Notes: generated from the letters alone by a model not told the origin. 64,000 nt of DNA from Molanna angustata (GCA_963576475.1 OY754979.1:26734034-26798033); one strand, 5' to 3'; shown: positions 11,480-22,400, numbered from the stretch's first letter. Program-made: numbers and translations.

Positions 11480-11811
11480 CATAGATTTTTATTATAATAT
11501 ACCTAGATGTAGTACTCTGTGCAAAAAGTGAGTCATGGAATATCGCGAGTTTGACGTTTTGGTTGGCAACATATTTCAGTTTTCCTTACATTTCAACATA
11601 TCCTAGATAAATGTTCTCTAAATTATTAATAATTAAAATATTTTTTTAGACAAATAAATCCGAAAACAATTCACATTATTCGTTATTTTCTATAGAAAAA
11701 CGATGTGGTATGGAACCAAAACGTCAAAAATCCCCCCTGAAAAATGACTCACAATCGATTCATACAAAATTTGCTAACTACGACATCTAGTGTATTATAT
11801 GAAAACCTATG
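11480..11811. mobile_element. MITE A, hAT-type (8-bp TSD GGATAGCC)
   Basis: Terminal inverted repeats begin CATAG(A/G)TTTT and run inward through 'atataatac(a)ctagatg'. The element is flanked by perfect 8-bp direct repeats GGATAGCC at 11472-11479 and 11812-11819. It has inserted into the left terminal repeat of MITE B. An 8-bp duplication is typical of hAT elements. No coding sequence. A second, larger and rearranged copy is at 18063-18728, and an end-like fragment is at about 17357. Confidence 0.8.
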
Positions 11812-12020
11812 GGATAGCCTTGTCTTCACATCATTTTTTTTAACATAACCTACAAAAGTTTGGTAAAAATAGGTTGGTTAGGTTTGTTTGTAGTTATAAT
11901 TGTGACTGGCGTGAGTCAGTTGCATTATATATTAAAATATTAAAAAAATAACTAAATTGGTATTTTTACCAAACTTTTATAGGTTATGTTTAAAAAAATG
12001 GTGTGAAGACTAGGCTATCC
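11812..12020. mobile_element. MITE B, fold-back element
   Basis: The arms 'ggatagcctTGTCTTCACA' and 'GTGTGAAGACtaggctatcc' are inverted, and pairing continues through 'ataacctacaaaagtttgg' and its complement, giving arms of about 60 nt. Its left end was hit by MITE A. The internal sequence ('ggttggttaggtttgtttgt', 'ctggcgtgag') reappears in the element at 18085-18321. Confidence 0.75.
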
Positions 12021-12339
12021 ATTCAACACGCACCCAATAATAAGTTGCCACATTCTGGAGACTTACAATATTAATCGTCTCACAGATCCAGACTGAAAAC
12101 ACAATTCAAAATTGTGTCTCCATCGGGAATCGAACCCGGGACCTTTGGATCAGCAGTCAGATACCCAACCAACTGAGACACGAAGGCCGAAGATATCATC
12201 TGCCTTCTGAACGAAAGGTCAAAGGAAATTCATGTAAATAAAATACTCTTAAAAAATGTGAAATCTTGACTCTACACTATTCCATAGTTGTGGAGAGTAA
12301 GAGTTACTTTATGCTTTACTTCTTACTTTTACGTTACTT

Positions 12340-12790
12340 TATTTTTACTTCTGTTATGCGCAATAGGAAGGAGATAACGGTGATAAACAGAATGAGAATC
12401 GGTCACTGTTGTACACCTGCTCATTTATACAAAATTAAGATAAAAGATTCTCCAGCTTGCGAATGTGGTGAGGAAGTGGGAGACTTGGACCATATCTTCT
12501 TTTCTTGTCCTCTTAACTCCCAATCCCCATCACTTTACCAATCTCTATCAAAATATAAGATCCCACTGCCGGTGAACATTCTGATCTTGCTGCATAGCAG
12601 TAATAAAAATATAATTTTTAATGTAATATCAAAATTCGTCAAAAGAAACGACATCAAGATTTGATTTAATATATCTATATTTGTAATACTTATTTTTTTC
12701 ATTTTATTGTTTTTTTAAACAAAGAAGAAGATTTTATCTTTTAACTTGAAACTCATCTCACCAAAAAAGAAAAAAAAAAGAGTTACTTTC
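12340..12790 (+). mobile_element. 5'-truncated LINE 3' end (RNase H-type tail)
   Basis: The frame reads 'TVINRMRIGHCCTPAHLYKI', then 'SPACECGEEVGDLDHIFFSC'. This is the C-terminal RNase H/zinc-knuckle-like end ('RlRiGHt.tp..l', 'C.CG.....HIl..C') of jockey/I-type LINEs. It ends in a stop at 12664, a short UTR and a poly-A run at about 12765-12780. 'agagttacttt' occurs at about 12300 and again after the poly-A, a possible target duplication. This fragment is young enough to keep an intact frame. Confidence 0.75.
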
Positions 12791-12849
12791 CTTACTTTTT
12801 ACTTTTTTCAGCCATCTCTGTAGACTGCTGGACTTAGGCCTCCCTCATA

Positions 12850-13138
12850 CAGAGCCGGATAAATCATAGAACAATCAAGAACAAGAAGTCAGGGCGGTTG
12901 CCTTAAAAAGGGCGCATAAAATTCTAAAATGTTAATCATATAAATCAAAAATTGGTAGTTATGGTGCTCGGTTCTCTTTGCGTACCCGCATGATGGTGTG
13001 TATGTAAAAAATCCCGCGATGTGATTTTACATAATTTAATTTTAAATTGTTCTGCATTTAAAATTCCAAAAAAAAATGATGGGGGGTGCGGATTCAAATA
13101 TATTGCTACGGGCGCAAAAACACGTTTATCCGGCCCTG
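12850..13138. mobile_element. hAT MITE (8-bp TSD CCCTCATA)
   Basis: Terminal inverted repeats CAGAGCCGGATAAA...and...TTTATCCGGCCCTG. Perfect 8-bp direct repeats CCCTCATA flank it at 12842-12849 and 13139-13146. Together these are diagnostic of a non-autonomous hAT element. The interior contains 'ctcggttctctttgcgtacc' plus 'gatggtgtgtatgt', which matches the 3' end of the LINE family in the Gale introns. A longer copy is at 16590-18013. Confidence 0.9.
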
Positions 13139-13173
13139 CCCTCATATCTCTCCGGGAGGGAAAGTCTTGTTAA

Positions 13174-13325
13174 ACAGTGAAATCAAAACACTTTTGATAA
13201 CCCATATCATGGATATAATTATCATATGAAGTTCTATAATATCTTAAGATATTATAAAACTCCATATGAAAATCATAACTATGATATTAGTAATCGTGAG
13301 GGTTTTGATTTCACCGTTTGACGGG
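13174..13325. repeat. Fold-back repeat family G
   Basis: The left arm 'acccatatcatggatataat' pairs with a diverged right arm before 'gagggttttgatttcacc'. A better-preserved copy lies at 43735-43900. No coding. Confidence 0.7.
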
Positions 13326-13373
13326 ACTTGCCCCCCAGGTTTCGCTCTCTGTTTCAATTGAATATTTTAAAGT

Positions 13374-13630
13374 GGCATATACGCAAATATTGGATTTTTT
13401 CCCTGTAGGGAGTCATAGACTTTAAAAATATTCGATTTACATACACATTGGCACAAGTAGGTAAACAAGCCAAAAATGAAATAATTTTTCTGGCGCAGTT
13501 AAGGGGTGACATCGGTGCGAGAACACTGTCACCTCCTGCATAGTGACATGCTTTCATTGTTTACAAAAAAAAAACAATTTCTCAATAGATGTCGTTACAA
13601 AAAGGTTTCTTCGTTACTTCATAGATGGTG
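13374..13630. repeat. Repeat family H, body copy
   Basis: The left part 'ggattttttccctgtaggga' matches 63255 onwards. 'ctggcgcagttaaggggtga' and 'ggtttcttcgttacttcata' match 2681-2815. Together with 2640-3045 and 63240-63485 it outlines one interspersed family. Confidence 0.6.
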
Positions 13631-13974
13631 ATGGTAAAAAATGTTTATTTTCAAATTATCTGTTTCTCATTATTACTAGTTGCATGTAACACATGAGATC
13701 CAACTGTCGATGGCAATAGTATGTATATTTGAAGAATACGTACCAAACTATTAACACATAAACACAAATTAATAAATATTTTAAGATATTTTGATATAAA
13801 ACATGTAGGTATGTATGTCAGGATAGGATAGTATGGAGGTCAGTCTGTTTTTCCTACCCAGAATATGAAAACAGCATGATGGTATGTAGTATGTATGGAG
13901 ATTAAGTATCAAATTATAGAGTCTTCTTAGATATTTTGTATAGGCCACTACCATACAAATTGCATGAAGCGATG

Positions 13975-15010
13975 TCGTCACAAAATTCAATTTTTATAAA
14001 AATTGTTAAAAAATTTTATAATATACTTCTACAATGTCAATATTTTTTATAGGAAATTAAATGATCTAGTTGGGGTGTTTCGGCTTTTTCGATTGTTTTA
14101 AAATCTTTGGAAAAATAGGCAGTTAAACACATAATTAATAAAAATATGTTTTTCTTAATAAAAAAATGTTTGAGAAACTCTCGAATTTTTTTGAAGAAAT
14201 TAATTTGAGATTTTGTATTTATCTATATTCATAGCAATTTTCAGCGTTCTAGCTTTTATGGTTTTTGAGATATATGGAAAAATAAAATAAAAATTCAAAT
14301 GTTAGAACCCCTGATTGAAACAAAAATTTTAAATTCTGAGTATGAATGTTTTGTAGGCTTATAACTATCTATATGTTCTGAAATTTTGGGCTCTATGAAT
14401 TGAGTTGACACACAGACACACAAAAACACACACAAAATGTTCTACTTCAAATTCTGAATTCATCCATATATATAGAACATATTATATGCTACGAAGCCTC
14501 TAAGTTGGTGTTTTTGGTATGCAAAAAGTCCACTACACCATACAAAAAGTTCCTTCATACACGCGTCTTGGAATAACAATGGAAGGACTAAAATCAAAAT
14601 ATCTTTGATAGCGTTTCAAACTATTATATCCATATTATATGTTTTGCTCGCATCGTCAGTCTAAGAAAATATGAATTATATTTTAACTGTCGATTTGTTC
14701 AAGAGAATTTATTTCTCTTAAAATATCGATGTACTTTCAAGCCAACATCCCCGAGATTTTATATGGCCAGGTCTTCATTTTCATGATTTTTTTCAACTTT
14801 GAAGTCAAAAACCACCTACTTAGAGGCTTCGCAGCATATATGTTATATTTTATGGATTAACTTGGAGTTCGGAGTAGAACATTTAGCGTGTGTGTGTTCG
14901 CCCCTTTTTTCTTTTGATCTGCTTGTATTTTGAAAATTAAAAAATGGCCTACAAAACTTTTATATTCAGTAGTCCGATTTTTTTTGCAGTCAGGAGTTAT
15001 CAACATGAAT
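13975..15010. repeat. Two inverted copies of repeat family E
   Basis: Positions 13975-14520 hold family E in one orientation, with words such as 'agttggggtgtttcggcttt' and 'gaagcctctaagttggtgtt'. Positions 14680-14990 hold part of it in the opposite orientation ('cttagaggcttcgcagcata', 'ggagtagaacattt'). About 160-250 bp of other sequence lies between them. Single copies are at 24195-24905 and 55005-55565. No coding content. Confidence 0.7.
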
Positions 15011-15539
15011 TGCTCAACTATTTATGAGAATAAGTAAAAATATAAAATTTTTCCTTACAAATTTAAATAAACACTCGTGCTATAATATTGCTTTTTGGTA
15101 CCTAATACTTTCATTCAGATTCTGGCATCATTTGAAACAAAGCACTGCCTGCTTCAAACAAAGCCGTACTGTAGGGTTGGCAGGAACGAAAAAATTAAAT
15201 TCAAAGAGTGCTATCGAGATATTACATAAAAACCTGCAATGCAACTAATAGGCAATATTTCAATAATAAGCTAGTAGAAAAATGAAATTAACATATGTAA
15301 ATATATGTCATGGAAGGAGTGTGTCATTTAATTTTCAAATTATCTTCAAAATTTTGATTTGTTATATTTTTTTATACTATCTGATGCATTCATAAATATA
15401 GTTTTGGAAGGTATTTTGAATTACATCTATATATGTGTAAATATATATTTAATTTATTTAATAAATATGACTTAATAATCCATAAAAGTACACAATTAAA
15501 AATACATGTCGACAGAAATCGCAATTTAAAGAGAATCAA

Positions 15540-16080
15540 TACAATTAGATATTAAAAAAAAATATAATATTATAGATGCAAACTTGAGCATAATGATTAA
15601 GAAAAATAAAAGCATAGTTATAAAATACATCAAATTATTTACAGTAAAAATTAAAAAATAAAATAAAAGCATATTATTAATGACAAGTTTTAACAAATTA
15701 ATAATAGCACAATTTTTAATTAAAAAAAAAACAATGGCCATTAAAATTGAAACGTAAAAAGAGCATATTATTAATTGTGACAAATAACGTAGGATAAGTA
15801 AAAAAATACAATAAATAATTATCAGAAAAATTGAAACGTAAACCAGAGCATATTAATAATTATGACAAATAAACACAAGTTATAAATGCAAGTAATAATT
15901 AAATATCAGTAAAAATAGAATTAAATGTAAAAAAAAGAATGTATGTTATGATATGAAATAAATTCACAAATTGTAAATACAAGAAATAATGAAAGCATAA
16001 GACCATATTAATTGATGCCAAATGTTGCTATTACCTAATACAAAAAATAATTGTATCACTCTGACAATAGACGTGGATCA
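15540..16080. repeat. Degenerate AT-rich tandem repeat
   Basis: 'agcatattattaat.gtgaca' recurs at about 15668, 15762 and 15847 with linking words 'ttaaaattgaaacgtaaa'. The period is 85-95 bp and divergence is strong. The 85-codon hydrophobic minus ORF over it is noise. Confidence 0.5.
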
Positions 16081-16309
16081 TCAGGCCTTTGTAGAGGGAA
16101 TTTGGAAGCAATAATGGCATAATTGATGACGATAATTATTGAGATTTACGAAACATAAATTCATGACACAATATTACATAAATTTTAAATTACTGTAGGC
16201 ATTTTAACAGACATTAAAACGTAGATCATATTTTAATACAAATAGTTGAAATATTGTTGATATTACAGTAGCAATCTCTGAGGACGCCATTTTAAAGTGT
16301 TTTTTACCC

Positions 16310-16585
16310 ATGAAAATTAATTCCGCTGTTAGTATACCAAATGTTTTGGCATCCAAAGGAGCTGTAGCATTTAACCATCGTCTTTATTTCTTTTTATTTG
16401 TAGAAAGAAAAACAAATAATACCAAACACAGACTTAAAACAACACGTCGAACTCAGGAAAACACACCAACTGGCAGCCAAACGCTATATGAATTGATACT
16501 TAAAGAGATACGTATCCCACTTGCAGCGGCTATATTCGTACACGAGATCGGCACAAAATTATGTGTTTTGTTGTATGGACACTAG
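16310..16585 (+). CDS. Unrecognised 91-codon ORF
   Basis: ATG to TAG, with mixed polar and charged residues ('RKTNNTKHRLKTTRRTQENT', 'TGSQTLYELILKEIRIP') and a more hydrophobic end. Composition is more protein-like than most ORFs here, and the frame is open upstream of the ATG. The stop codon lies inside the CTAGCACT duplication of the hAT element that starts at 16590, so the end may be fortuitous. No family recognised. It may be chance or an old transposon piece. Confidence 0.2.
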   Translation: MKINSAVSIPNVLASKGAVAFNHRLYFFLFVERKTNNTKHRLKTTRRTQENTPTGSQTLYELILKEIRIPLAAAIFVHEIGTKLCVLLYGH

Positions 16586-16589
16586 CACT

Positions 16590-18013
16590 CAGGGCCGGAT
16601 AAATCATAGAACAATCCGGAACAAGAAGTCAGGGCGCTTGTCTAAAAAGGGCGCTTAAAATCCTAAAATGTTAATTATATAAATCAAAAATTCCCCAGGT
16701 ATGGCACTCGGTTCTCTCTGCCTTCCCCGAAAGGGACACGGCGTGATGGTGTGTATGTTAAAATTCTGCGGTGATCTTGTCCGTCTATTACCGTGTTATT
16801 CGTAAACATATACCTACCTACCAAATACTAACAACACGTTTATGCTGCTCGACATTCGATTCACACACACGCACACATAATCATTGTAATAATTTACTTG
16901 CTTAAGTGTAAAAATTATCTACATAATGAAGCCAGCGCCCCCCTATCTGAAATCGCCCGGGCGGTTCATAATGAATTTCATATGAGATGGTAACGGCATG
17001 TTTGAAAACATTCCAGATGCTACACACCATAGTAACTTTAATGATAAATTATACTAAGAACTCTTATTGCTTGTTAATGAAACTACATAAGCCGTTTTAA
17101 ATATACGGAACCTGTATACAACCAATAGCAAGGTTTTCTAAAAAAGGGAAACAATGTTCTGTAGAAATGTTATGACAATTTCAGTGAAGTTTTCCCTTTC
17201 GACTTTAGCGACATACTTACTTATTTTCTTGACCTCGGTCGCCGACTCGTCACCTGACTCTTTCAATTATTCATATATTATTGTTTCTATCTCTCTCTTC
17301 TGTCTGATGTCAAGTGTTAACACGTGTCAATATTTTTTACGAGTCTAGTATAGACCATAGATTTTAATATATACAACTAGATGGAATACTAGTCGGCAAA
17401 GTGTGTCGAAATCAACTGGAGTTTTCGTGTGCTGTTTTGTGTAAAATTCATCGAAATACCTCGTTTTATTAATTTTAATTTATGTATTAATTATACCAAG
17501 AACTTATTTAGTGTTTTGTGTTAATTAGAATAGGGATTTGTTTTTTTATTTTAAGTTTGGTGTGATTTTAAATTTTTACTGGCATTTTATAGTTATATTG
17601 AGTTTTTATTTTATTAGAAATAGTTTTTATGATAAAATTAAATAGTGTTAACATTGGGTATTAAGTTTAGTTTATTTACAAAATATTTGTGATAGTTAAA
17701 AGGACTTTTAAAATTATATTTTACTTTAAAACGGTTTATGTGATGAGACCCAATACTTTAAAAATTGTAAGACTTAAGGTTTTAGTTTAAAATGCCTACT
17801 TCTCAGGATACGTTACATACATGAATAGGAATAGGTAGAATTATAATTTATTTTTGTTCTTTGGTTTATATTATGTAGGTATCTTGATTTTTACTGTATA
17901 ATATTGAATTATACTGCATAATATAATATTAAAATTCCAAACATTTGGGAAGGAGGGGGGGGGCGGTTTGAAATATATTGCTCTGGGCGCAAAAACACGT
18001 TTATCCGGCCCTG
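16590..18013. mobile_element. hAT element, long copy (8-bp TSD CTAGCACT)
   Basis: CAGGGCCGGATAAATC at the left and TTTATCCGGCCCTG at the right, flanked by perfect 8-bp repeats CTAGCACT at 16582-16589 and 18014-18021. The ends match the 289-bp copy at 12850. About 1.1 kb of extra interior separates shared left (to about 16770) and right (from about 17930) parts. The interior holds the LINE-tail segment 'tcggttctctctgcct' and a MITE A end at about 17357, but no readable transposase. Confidence 0.85.
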
Positions 18014-18062
18014 CTAGCACTCCAGTATACCTATAGCTCATTGGATTTCATTAACTGTCAAT

Positions 18063-18728
18063 CATAGATTTTCATATATAATACTGGTACTGCCTCCCTG
18101 ACTAGCCAGGATAGCCTAGAATGTACACCGATTTTTTATACCTAACCTACAAAAGTTTGGTAAAAATAGGTTGGTTAGGTTTGTTTGTAGTTATAATTGC
18201 GACTGGCGTGAGCCAGTTGCATTCTATATTAAAAAAAGTAACTAAAATATTAAAGTAAGATAACTAAATTGGTGTTGGTCAAATAATTTTTAACCAGCTG
18301 GCTGGTCAGGAAGGCAGTACCTATAATACTAGATGTCGCAATTAACAAATTTCGAAGTGAGAAATTATTCCGCGGGACTTTTGACAACAAGGTGAGCAGA
18401 AAACATCGTTTTTGTGTCTATTTATTGGTATAATAACCGGTTAAAACCTATAAATATTTTAAACGATTATCAATTAAACAGTTACATAACTACAAAATAT
18501 ATAAGTGCAAAAAAATATTGAGTATAACAACTAATGTGAATTGTTTTCGGATTTAATTTGTCGAAAAAAACACTTTGTACATTAAGATTTAGAGAACAGT
18601 TATCTAGAAAGTGTTGAAATGTATGGAAAACTGCAATATGTTGCCAACCAAGAAATCAAACACGCGATATACCATGACTCACTCATTGCACGGAGTACTC
18701 CATCTAGTATATTATATGGAAATCTTTG
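18063..18728. mobile_element. MITE A-like copy with internal insertion
   Basis: The left end CATAGATTTTCATATATAAT and right end 'ctagtatattatatggaaat' match the termini of MITE A (11480-11811). Internal words such as 'ttgccaaccaag' and 'ccatgactcactca' match in reverse orientation. It is interrupted near its left end by the element at 18085-18321. Its right edge is about 160 bp before the presumed lolal 5' exon. Confidence 0.65.
18085..18321. mobile_element. Nested MITE, 8-bp TSD TATAATAC
   Basis: Inverted ends TGGTACTGCCTCCCTGACTA and 'ggctggtcaggaaggcagtacc' are flanked by perfect 8-bp repeats TATAATAC at 18077-18084 and 18322-18329. The core ('ctacaaaagtttggtaaaaa', 'gcgactggcgtgagccagtt') is the same as in MITE B at 11812-12020, but the outer ends differ. 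Confidence 0.8.
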
Positions 18729-18889
18729 CTATTAACGGAATTTCTACAGCGCGGCTTTGTTTGAAGCAGGCTGTGAACTTATCATGTCCATAGATATCCA
18801 TAGACATGCTGATTCGAATGTAGTGTTTTTATAACAAAATATACTCTTCTTTTTTATACTACGCCTGATGGCAGGAGTGTGAAAGAGAT

Positions 18890-19033
18890 GACAAGCTAAC
18901 TTCTAACAATTAGACATTTTATTGTCTGTGGTTTTCGTAACATGGAATGAACGTAAATTGAACAACAATTTCTTAATAAATTTGCCGATTTTATTGCATA
19001 AACTCGAAAAATAAACATTAAATCGGAAACCAG
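18890..19033 (+). other. lolal: Putative non-coding 5' exon of lolal
   Basis: A strong donor (CCAG|GTGAGT) sits at 19033/19034, and a good acceptor (tgcttgacag) at 19420 opens the 5' UTR part of the start-codon exon. The segment has no long ORF. The 5' limit is a guess and no TATA box or initiator can be assigned. This is inference from splice signals only. Confidence 0.4.
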
Positions 19034-19420
19034 GTGAGTTAATCGTTACTTATAGCATGTAACAGAATAAGTTTTTTGTCCCCTAAGAACTTATCTTCTG
19101 TTATATCGTAACTTTGTTGGTTTGAATCGAAGGGTTGTAATGCACTTTGGCATTAGTTTAAAAACATTAATGCACCGAGGGTAAAAATGGCGATGTAATC
19201 TAAGATATGCATAAAACAAAACAGAACATGGGAACTCGACTAATGCTCAAAACTTGGTGTTTTATTTGCCCAACGGTTGTTGCCGGCGTGTATTCCGATA
19301 GTAATATTGACACGAGAAATGTCAAAATGCGTGGATGCACAATGTCGAAATATAAATCATTCTCATTAAATATTTTATTATGTACGATGTGTTAACATTT
19401 TCTTTTTTTCTGCTTGACAG

Positions 19421-22400
19421 GCTCGCGCCGGCGATATAGCAATAACAGACGTGTAAAATAATACTATTGTAGTCAAATATGGGTGACCAACAATTTTTCT
19501 TAAAATGGAACGACTTTCAAACAAATATGGTAACATCTTTTAGGCACCTAAGAGATGAAAAAAGTTTTACTGATGTAAGTACACACTTGTATTTGTATTC
19601 GCAACAAATAGATTTAGCCATGGGTTCATAACCTATGTACAAATCACTTAAATAATACTCTTAAAAAGAAATGTCATTGGAATGTGAGCTGAAAAAAAAA
19701 ATGTGCTGTAACATTGGAAGTTCTTTGTAAGTCCTTGTGAATACCTGTTCAATAATAGTAAAGGCTCATTCCATATGAAATCAACACAGGGTATAAACCT
19801 GACCACCTCAGAATTTGATGAAATTTGGTACAAAGGTTGTCCTAATAGAGATTAAGGAAAATACCAATTTGTTTTCCAAATACATCATAACAGTTTCAAA
19901 ATTAGGGCTACGTTAAATATCCCAAAATCAGCAGAAAAAATGTAACCGAAATATTTTGATAACACTAGCTTTTCTCTTAATTGAGCTAGAGAGGCGAGAT
20001 TGGTGTCATTTTACACAGTTTCAAATGCTCCTTGTGATGTACAAAACGACATACTTTGGGATAAAAAGTTTTTTTTTTAATTCGATTCAAAATTTTGATT
20101 TTTTCAAAAAGTGCATTTTTGAATTTTTTTTAAAAATTACTATAAATTGTTCATATTTTTGGTAAGTGATTCTCGAAATTTCAAAGTGGGAGGATAATGG
20201 GTTCATAGTTGAATAATAATTTAAAAAAGATGTTTTATTAAACATATAAGTCAGCCTACCTTCTTCAGTTTTTAGTATATTACATTTATCATGAGCTTAA
20301 AATTAAGGCTACGACTATTTACACGACTCAACCATAGACGAAAACCAAAAATAACCACAGAAAACGCAGATAAATCAAGTTATAAAAATATTTACCTTTG
20401 TTTATACTTTGTTATAATTGAACCCATCACCCGTATAAGGGTCTATATCATACATTTGGTCAAAAACAACTTTTTTAACAGAAAAAGGTTCTATATCACA
20501 GGACAAAGTAAAATTATTTTATTATTCTCTTATAATGGCAACCCAAAACACTTTTTTTGTCTATGAAAGTTAGCGGTTAGGCATACAAATGTATTAACTT
20601 TACTATCAAAAAAATGTGTTTTTCTCGATCTTTTTTTTGTCATATAGACCCTTATACGGGTGATGGGTTCAATTGTAGATCTCGATGAAAAAATGATTTA
20701 TAAAATTAAGTAAATGTAATAAGATGCCAATATTATTTATTTTTTCTTCAAGTTGGTTTCCATGATGCATTTTTATGACCGTTGATATGTTATAAAAATA
20801 TAAAAATACTTGGTTAAAGTTCTATTATATTTATTGGATTATTGACGCGTTTCGTGCAAAGCACATCGTCAGAATAATGCTCTACAAGACTGAGACTAGT
20901 GGTTATATACAGGTTAGGTTAGGTTATTCTGACGATGTGCTTTGCACGAAACGCATCAATAATCCAATAAATATAATAGAACTTTAACCAAGTATTTTTA
21001 TATTTTTATAACATAACAACGTACAATGGAGTTCTATCAAGAATTGTCGATCGACAAACTAAACTTAATTTTTATGACCATTGAAAAAATGACAAAGGTA
21101 AATATTTTTGTATTTTGATTTATCTGCGCTTTCTATGGTTATAAATTACCTAAAAACATAGACGACGTCAGAAAATTTGTCGTTTAAATAGACACTTTTT
21201 GGCGGGAAAACGCTTTTCCCGCCAATTCCGGTCGTAAAAATAGTGGCACCGTAAAATTAAACCTTTCTTGCACCCTGCGCAAGTGGCAATTTATTCCACC
21301 TAACCAGTGTTTACAGCCCATAGAAGTGATATTTGCGTGAGAAATGAATTTATATAAATTTCTCCCCTGCTGGGGATCTTTTTGCTATCTGAGAAAACGA
21401 TCAAATCGTTTGAAAAGCTATAAAACACAGACTTCTTTAAAATGTATCGGAGCTACAACATACGCCACAAGTTAATGTCCTTGGAAAACAGACAAACTGT
21501 GTTTGACATGACATTCCTGCACAAAATAGTGAAACAGTATTATTGACACCGATACACTTCTTGCGAAAATTCCCTTTAACATACCAACGAGACAAACTAG
21601 AAAAAAATATACATTCAGACTTCCCATCTGTAGCACAATTATGCACAGCACTCTTTCATTTACAGAGCATGCAGAAATTATGATTCTTTCTTCCATGACA
21701 TTGATCTCTTCAACTCATCACATAGAAGATTTAAACTATCCATTTTGGCCACTTTCCCTCATCGCTTTGAGTGGTCTTATGCACGCTTCCCATAACGCCC
21801 CATTTCCTTTCAATTTCCTTTTCCTACAGCAAAAAATATTAAGTTACTGATGTTTTTTCTCAATTCATGTTTTTTAACCAGTAATATTCATCAAACATTT
21901 TTGGCTTATTTATAATAGTATAACTGTCTGCTTGTCCTATTTACTAAATTGGCTGTATGTTTGTTTTCAATAAATAAAAAAAAACATTCATACTATTTGA
22001 GATGTCCCAGAGCTGCAAATCATGGCAATTAAGGACGTCTGAATCCACATGAACTGAGATAGAAGGGCAGGAAATCATCGTTATTATTATAGTAATTAAT
22101 AATAATTTACAAAGTGCCATTTGTTGATACAAAATCACTTCATATAAGGACGCTATAGCTTAATTGTTGGCTCTACGGAACATGGCAGTCGTATGTAGTC
22201 TACCGAAGGTGCCAATGCTCTGAGCTCCACATATGTCATGGGGCAATTTATTCCACTCTAAAGGTCTGTTCACACTGAAACTGCGATCGTAGTAAGCCGC
22301 TTTATCGGCTCTGTCCAATTCTTTTAAAGAGTTTGTACTCTGTGATCCAGACGATCTAATGTAAGCTGTCTTTCTGGTGAGACATTACCCCGTATTCAGT

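Larger units (their letters stand above)
11421..12190 (-). mobile_element. SINE family B split by nested MITEs
   Basis: The tail half (11421-11471, 'gcttctcgggaaattaacag') and head half (12021-12190, A and B boxes, 'ggttcgattcccgatggaga') together make one SINE like that at 3463-3687. About 550 bp of foreign DNA sits between them. 'attcaaga' at the left break and 'attcaaca' at the right break are the likely imperfect 8-bp target duplication of the inserted MITE. Confidence 0.85.
20306..21251. repeat. Fold-back family F, copy carrying two insertions (lolal intron 1)
   Basis: Reverse-complement match to 1241-1617. It begins GGCTACGACTATTTACACGA and ends with the complement of CGGTGCCACTATTTTTACGA. 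Two separate palindromic elements (20420-20670 and 20786-21015) interrupt it where the reference copy is continuous. Confidence 0.8.

Noticed and set aside
15526..15783. 85-codon membrane protein on the minus strand
   Set aside because: The product arises from a degenerate AT-rich tandem repeat and is compositionally trivial.
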